Shown: one piece after another, positions 5,685-9,318 of the stretch | Numbering within the stretch: position 1 is the stretch's first letter | Layout: every line of letters starts with the position of its first letter | Origin: an uncultured Haloferula sp. | GTDB lineage: Bacteria > Verrucomicrobiota > Verrucomicrobiae > Verrucomicrobiales > Akkermansiaceae | DNA length: 9,318 nucleotides | Assembly: GCA_946885645.1 (NCBI GenBank) | Contig: CAMPGU010000160.1 | Coordinates: forward strand, 1-9,318 | Direction of reading: 5' to 3' | The notes under the pieces: model-generated | Seen by the model: the letters and a program-made list of their open reading frames with translations, nothing else | The model's database searches: none | What the model was told of the DNA's origin: nothing | Position numbers and translations under genes: made by a program

Positions 5685-7190
5685 ATGCGCCCGTCCCTTC
5701 TCCTGCTCGCCCTTCTCGCCGGCCTCGCTGCCGCCCAGGAACATCCCGCTCCGCCCGCCGATCCCCCCAAGGAGGAGAAGCCGAAGGAGGAGAAGAAGGT
5801 CGAGCCGGTGACGAAGGACGGCTCCGTGACCATCGACGGCAAGAAAATCGACTACCAGGTCACCACTTCGAAGCTGACGCTGGAGAAAGACGACGGCACC
5901 CCGCGCGCCTCCATCTTTCACGTGAGCTACCTGAAGAAGAACGCGGGCGACCTCTCGAAGCGCCCCGTGCTTTTCGCCTTCAACGGCGGACCGGGCTCCT
6001 CCGCGGTGTGGCTGCATCTGGGCGTGCTCGGACCGAAGCGGGTCGAGCTGCCGGGCGATGGCACCAGCGCGCCGAAGCCCCCCGCCCGCCTGGTGCCGAA
6101 TGAATTCTCGATTCTCGACGTCGCGGATCTGGTCTTCGTCGATCCCGTGTCCACCGGCTACAGCCGCGTCGAAAAGGACGGCAGGCCGGAGGAATTCCAT
6201 GGCGTGGAGGGCGATGTGGAATCCCTGAGCGATTTCATCCGCCGCTGGGTGACGGAGAACAACCGCTGGACCTCGCCGAAGTACCTGCTGGGGGAATCCT
6301 ACGGAGGCATCCGCGTGGCGGGGCTGTCCGCCAACCTGCAATCCCGCTACGGCATGTCGCTGAACGGGGTGGTGCTTCTTTCGTCCCTGCTCGATTTCCG
6401 CACCCTCAGCCCTTCCCAGGGGAACGACCTCGCGTTTCAGGTATTCCTGCCGGTGTACACGTCGGTGGCGCACTTCCACGGAAAGCTTAAGGGCGACCGG
6501 AATGCCTTGGTGAAGCAATCCCGCGAATTCGCGAGCGGCGATTATACGACCGCCCTCCACGCCGGGCGCGGACTGGATCCCTCCATGCGCCAGGCCGTGG
6601 CGGAGAGGCTCTCCGCTCTCACCTCCCTGCCCCTGCAACTGATTCTGGATTGCGACCTGCGGGTCGATCCCACCCGCTTCCGCGGCGAACTGCTGAAGAA
6701 AGAAGGCAAGGTGCTCGGCCGCTTCGATGCGCGGGTCGCTTGGCCGACCACGGATCCCTCAATGCCCTTCGCGGACTACGATCCCTCGTTCTCCCTCGCG
6801 CTCGGCGCCTACTCCACGACGATGCTCGGATATCTGGGCGGCGAGCTCGGCTGGAAGGAAGACTCCCCCTACGAGATCCTCACCGGAAAGGTGCAGCCGT
6901 GGAAGATGGGCAATGGCAACGGCTACGTGAACATGGCCGGTCGCCTCTCCACCGCCATGCGCGACAATCCGCACCTGAAGGTGCTGGTCATGGGAGGCCA
7001 TGCGGATCTGGCCACCCCGCCGGATGGCATCGCTTACTCCATCTCCCATCTGCTCGACCTGCCGGATACCGCGCGGAAGAACATCCTCTTCACCGAGTAT
7101 GAAGCAGGCCACATGTTCTACTTGAACCCTCCGGACCTCGCAAAGGGCCGCAAGGATCTGGTGGACTTCATTTCGAGCGGCGAAGGGTGA
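5685..7190 (+). CDS. Secreted S10-family serine carboxypeptidase
   Basis: This is a periplasmic or secreted peptidase that removes C-terminal residues from peptides. The 501-residue product has a signal peptide (hydrophobic 5-14, likely cut LAAA|QE after 17) and a charged Lys/Glu/Pro-rich linker (19-42). The S10 domain follows. It has the oxyanion and substrate-carboxylate motif NGGPGSS (100-106), the nucleophile S205 in GESYGG (203-208), the catalytic aspartate D441 in GGHADLATPP (437-446) and the catalytic histidine H476 in EAGHMFY (473-479). The whole triad is present. E204, before the serine, is expected to help bind the substrate C-terminus. One cysteine remains (C323), so there are no disulfides, unlike the eukaryotic enzymes. 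The ATG at 5685 is chosen over an in-frame GTG at 5598 because it begins the signal peptide directly. No Shine-Dalgarno sequence precedes it. The terminator upstream suggests that it is transcribed alone. Confidence 0.94.
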   Translation: MRPSLLLLALLAGLAAAQEHPAPPADPPKEEKPKEEKKVEPVTKDGSVTIDGKKIDYQVTTSKLTLEKDDGTPRASIFHVSYLKKNAGDLSKRPVLFAFNGGPGSSAVWLHLGVLGPKRVELPGDGTSAPKPPARLVPNEFSILDVADLVFVDPVSTGYSRVEKDGRPEEFHGVEGDVESLSDFIRRWVTENNRWTSPKYLLGESYGGIRVAGLSANLQSRYGMSLNGVVLLSSLLDFRTLSPSQGNDLAFQVFLPVYTSVAHFHGKLKGDRNALVKQSREFASGDYTTALHAGRGLDPSMRQAVAERLSALTSLPLQLILDCDLRVDPTRFRGELLKKEGKVLGRFDARVAWPTTDPSMPFADYDPSFSLALGAYSTTMLGYLGGELGWKEDSPYEILTGKVQPWKMGNGNGYVNMAGRLSTAMRDNPHLKVLVMGGHADLATPPDGIAYSISHLLDLPDTARKNILFTEYEAGHMFYLNPPDLAKGRKDLVDFISSGEG

Positions 7191-7275
7191 CAGCGGAGGG
7201 AAACCGCCAGCCTCCCGCCTGCGGCCCCGCTTCATCGGATGTGCGCCGAATTCATCTCATAACCTACTTTGCATG

Positions 7276-7288
7276 AATGAGTCTCATT
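7276..7288. promoter_or_regulatory. Fur-like palindrome upstream of the porin gene
   Basis: AATGAG-T-CTCATT is a perfect 13-base palindrome with a one-base centre, in the AT-rich part of the porin upstream region (flanks TTTGCATG and TGCGG). AATGAG/CTCATT half-sites occur in Fur-type (iron or manganese) operators of several phyla. The assignment rests on this resemblance only. The site lies 110 bases before the porin ATG, suitable for an operator near the transcription start. Confidence 0.4.
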
Positions 7289-7313
7289 TGCGGAAAGGAT
7301 GAGCGAACTTCAT

Positions 7314-7341
7314 CGCCGCAGTGCGGATTTCGCACGCGGCG
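7314..7341 (+). other. Strong hairpin in the porin 5' leader
   Basis: CGCCGC-A-GTGCG (7314-7325) pairs with CGCAC-GCGGCG (7331-7341), giving an 11-bp stem with one bulged A and a GATTT loop. It lies between the palindrome at 7276 and the porin start at 7399. No T-run follows, so it is probably an mRNA stability or translation-control structure rather than a terminator. The rest of the leader (7342-7398) is unstructured as far as I can see, apart from short CAAG/CTTG pairing. Confidence 0.5.
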
Positions 7342-7398
7342 GGCCCGGCAAGACCACCACCTTGGCAGGCCAGCGGCTCTCCTCCCACCCGCCTTACG

Positions 7399-8622
7399 AT
7401 GAAAAATCATACCCTCGCCTCCCTTCTCGCCCTCGCCGCGAGCACCGTAGTCGTCCATGCCGGAACCCCTGCACCCTCGCCCGAGATTGCGGCGGCTTCC
7501 GAAGCCCCATGGATCAAGCCCTTGGTCGATATCCGCCTGCGCTACGAATTCGCGGACGTGGACGGATTCGATCCTTCCCATGCCCTCACGGTGCGCGAGC
7601 GCCTGGGCCTGAAGACCAAAGAATGGTTCGGCTTTTCGGCCCTGGTCGAAGGCGAGTTCACCCAAGCCGTCATCGATGACTACCACGGCGGTGCCCCCGG
7701 CGTGGACCCCTCGGACCCGCGGAACAGCGCGATTCCCGATCCCAAGAACGAGGAGCTCAACCAAGCCTACCTCCAGTATAGCGGCTTCGACACGACCGTG
7801 AAGGTCGGCCGGCAGCGGATCATTTACGACAACGCCGCCTTCATCGGGAATGTGGGATGGCGCCAGAACGAGCAGACCTACGATGCGGTCTCGCTGATGA
7901 ACACCTCCGTCCCGGGGCTCACGCTGAACTACGCCTACATCGATCAGGTGAACCGCATCTTCGGCGAGGACGCGCTCGGCGTCGCCGAGAATGCGCCCGG
8001 CGAAATCCACCTGCTGAACGGCTCCTACGCCGGGATCAAAGGGGTCACCCTCGGTGCCTACATGTACCTAATGGACTTCGAGGACGCGGGCTCCACCGGC
8101 TGGGACAACGATACCTACGGCGCGAGCGCGAAGGGCACGCTCGGCGGCATCACCCTCTATGGGGAACTCGCCTGGCAGGAGGAAGCCGGTCCGCTCAATG
8201 ACAAGGACGGTCTCTACGCCCATTTCAATGCCACCAAGACCCTCTTCGGCAGCCACGCGCTCACGGTCGGCATCGAGCACCTGGACGCGGGCGTGCAAAC
8301 TCCGCTGGCCACGCTCCACGCCTTCAACGGCTTCGCCGACGCCACCGATGGGAGCCGCCTCGCCGGCACCCACCCGGGCCTGACGGACACCTACGCCAGC
8401 TACACCATGCCGATCTTCTGCGGCATCAAGTGGATGAATGCCGTCCACATCTTCGGCGACAACGCCGTCAGCACCGATCTCGGCTTCGGCTTCGATTCCG
8501 TGCTCACGAAGAAGTTCGACGACCATTTCACGGCCATCGGGAAGCTGGGTTACTTCGACACCGAGGATCCCATCTACCGCTCCACCACCCGCGCCAGCGT
8601 GGAGCTGAACTACACGTTCTGA
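7399..8622 (+). CDS. Outer-membrane porin, alginate-export (AlgE-like) family
   Basis: The 407-residue product is probably a beta-barrel channel in the outer membrane. A signal peptide is evident (hydrophobic 6-19, likely cut after VHA, 19-21). The mature part has alternating-residue strands and a Phe as last residue (LNYTF), the usual signal for Bam-dependent insertion. Typical of alginate-export-type porins are LVDIRLRYEF (42-51), RERLGLKTKEWFGFSALVEGE (66-86, in two strands), VGRQRIIYDNAAFIGN (136-151), WRQNEQTYDAVSL (154-166) and the later YGELAW and GIEHLDAG strands. Family members are often labelled alginate export, but the substrate here is unknown; other sugars or small solutes are as likely. 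The ATG at 7399 starts the signal peptide. A GTG at 7321 in frame would add residues coded by the leader hairpin and is rejected. No Shine-Dalgarno sequence is seen. Confidence 0.88.
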   Translation: MKNHTLASLLALAASTVVVHAGTPAPSPEIAAASEAPWIKPLVDIRLRYEFADVDGFDPSHALTVRERLGLKTKEWFGFSALVEGEFTQAVIDDYHGGAPGVDPSDPRNSAIPDPKNEELNQAYLQYSGFDTTVKVGRQRIIYDNAAFIGNVGWRQNEQTYDAVSLMNTSVPGLTLNYAYIDQVNRIFGEDALGVAENAPGEIHLLNGSYAGIKGVTLGAYMYLMDFEDAGSTGWDNDTYGASAKGTLGGITLYGELAWQEEAGPLNDKDGLYAHFNATKTLFGSHALTVGIEHLDAGVQTPLATLHAFNGFADATDGSRLAGTHPGLTDTYASYTMPIFCGIKWMNAVHIFGDNAVSTDLGFGFDSVLTKKFDDHFTAIGKLGYFDTEDPIYRSTTRASVELNYTF

Positions 8623-8634
8623 GGAGGCTTCCTG

Positions 8635-8674
8635 CCCGGAGCGACGGCGGTTCCCGTGATCGCCGCGCTTCGGG
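8635..8674. terminator. Hairpin between the convergent porin and prfA genes
   Basis: CCCGGAGCG-A-CGGCG (8635-8649) pairs with CGCCGCGCTTCGGG (8661-8674). The result is a 14-bp stem with one bulged A and one G-T wobble around an 11-base loop. It begins 12 bases after the porin stop and lies 39 bases beyond the prfA stop on the other strand. There is no T-run on either side, so it would be an incomplete intrinsic terminator, perhaps used in both directions. Confidence 0.5.
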
Positions 8675-8713
8675 TGGTTGATGCCGGGGGTGACGACGGA
8701 CAGGAGGGAAGAG

Positions 8714-9318
8714 TTACTTCATCCCCGCTTCGTTCAGCCTTTCCGCCATTTCCGCCTTCTGGAGTTCCGCGGTGAATTCGGAGAGATCCCCCGCCATCAC
8801 TCCGGCGAGATTGTGGGAGGTGTGGCCGATGCGGTGGTCCGTGATCCGGCTCTGGGGAAAATTGTAGGTGCGGATCTTTTCCGAGCGGTCGCCGGACCCG
8901 ATCAGCGCGCGGCGGTTCGCCGAATATTTCTCCTGCTCCTCCCTCTGCTTCATTTCGTAGAGGCGGCTGCGGAGGATCTGGAGGGCGCGCTCCTTGTTCT
9001 GTCCCTGCGAGCGGCCGTCTTCGCACCGGACGTAAAGCCCGGTGGGCAGGTGGAAGACCTGCACCGCGGATTCGGTACGGTTCACATGCTGTCCCCCGGC
9101 ACCGCCCGCGCGACAGACTTCGATGCGGAGCTCGTCCGGCTTCAGCTCGACGTCCACTTCCTCCGCTTCCGGCATCACGGCCACCGTGACGGTGGAGGTA
9201 TGGATCCGCCCCTGCGTCTCCGTGGCGGGTACGCGCTGGACCCGGTGGACCCCGGATTCGTATTTCAGGGTGCGGAAGACTTCGTCCCCCGTGACGCGCA
9301 GGAAGACTTCCTTGAAGC
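8714..9318 (-). CDS. prfA: Peptide chain release factor 1 (3' part; 5' end beyond the window)
   Basis: RF1 reads UAA and UAG stop codons in the ribosome and triggers release of the finished protein. The reading frame runs off the right edge. About 200 C-terminal residues are visible of a protein that is normally near 360, so roughly 155-160 N-terminal residues are missing. Key motifs are present: [20 protein letters not shown] with the stop-codon-reading tripeptide PAT (complement of 9221-9229), which marks RF1 rather than RF2 (SPF), and GGAGGQHVN with the catalytic GGQ (complement of 9089-9097). [27 protein letters not shown] residues follow in the C-terminal domain. An in-frame GTG at 9184 is internal and is not the start, since family sequence continues upstream of it. 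The residues before GGQ (CRAGG for the E. coli FRSSG) are a tolerated variation. The gene converges with the porin gene. Confidence 0.96.
   Translation of the reverse strand, partial: FKEVFLRVTGDEVFRTLKYESGVHRVQRVPATETQGRIHTSTVTVAVMPEAEEVDVELKPDELRIEVCRAGGAGGQHVNRTESAVQVFHLPTGLYVRCEDGRSQGQNKERALQILRSRLYEMKQREEQEKYSANRRALIGSGDRSEKIRTYNFPQSRITDHRIGHTSHNLAGVMAGDLSEFTAELQKAEMAERLNEAGMK

Noticed and set aside
4914..6638. Long open frame on the minus strand (about 574 codons)
   Set aside because: It runs antisense through the PEP-CTERM gene, its terminator and the carboxypeptidase gene, and its product has no domain signature.
7193..7218. Hairpin after the carboxypeptidase stop as a terminator
   Set aside because: The stem GCGGAGG/CCTCC(C)GC has only 7 bp with a bulged C and no T-run. 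It is too weak to call.

Overview
This window is GC-rich, gene-dense bacterial chromosome. The gene set points to Verrucomicrobiota, probably the Verrucomicrobiaceae (Luteolibacter or Haloferula type). The pointers are a LamG-type protein with a PEP-CTERM tail, a XylR-type regulator (sugar-binding sensor joined to an AraC DNA-binding domain), an alginate-export-type porin, a secreted S10 carboxypeptidase, and start codons that all lack a Shine-Dalgarno sequence. The phylum is inferred from family content; no marker gene was compared.

Left part (1-2946): hisB and hisH, two histidine-biosynthesis enzymes, lie in the same direction, separated by an AT-rich spacer that holds an imperfect inverted repeat. 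A membrane-anchored protein of unknown function follows. No other his gene is in view.

Middle (2947-4688): a XylR-family regulator is followed by an AT-richer stretch with a 23-codon small ORF that ends in a very strong intrinsic terminator. This looks like a short independent transcription unit. Then come about 260 bp of hairpin-rich non-coding DNA, part of which weakly resembles a cobalamin riboswitch. Last is a tandem octamer repeat (almost seven copies) that ends one base before the start codon of the PEP-CTERM gene.

Right part (4689-9318): the PEP-CTERM LamG protein has its own terminator. It is followed by a secreted serine carboxypeptidase and then an outer-membrane porin, whose long leader carries a Fur-like palindrome and a strong hairpin. 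The 3' part of prfA (release factor 1) runs in from the right edge on the minus strand and converges with the porin gene. A strong hairpin lies between the two.

The his genes and prfA are housekeeping. The PEP-CTERM protein, peptidase and porin are all envelope or exported proteins, but nothing shows that they act together. I see no mobile element, CRISPR array, rRNA or tRNA. No clear new system is evident. The best candidates for something undescribed are the small transcription unit at 4137-4366 and the repeat and structured leader at 4371-4688.
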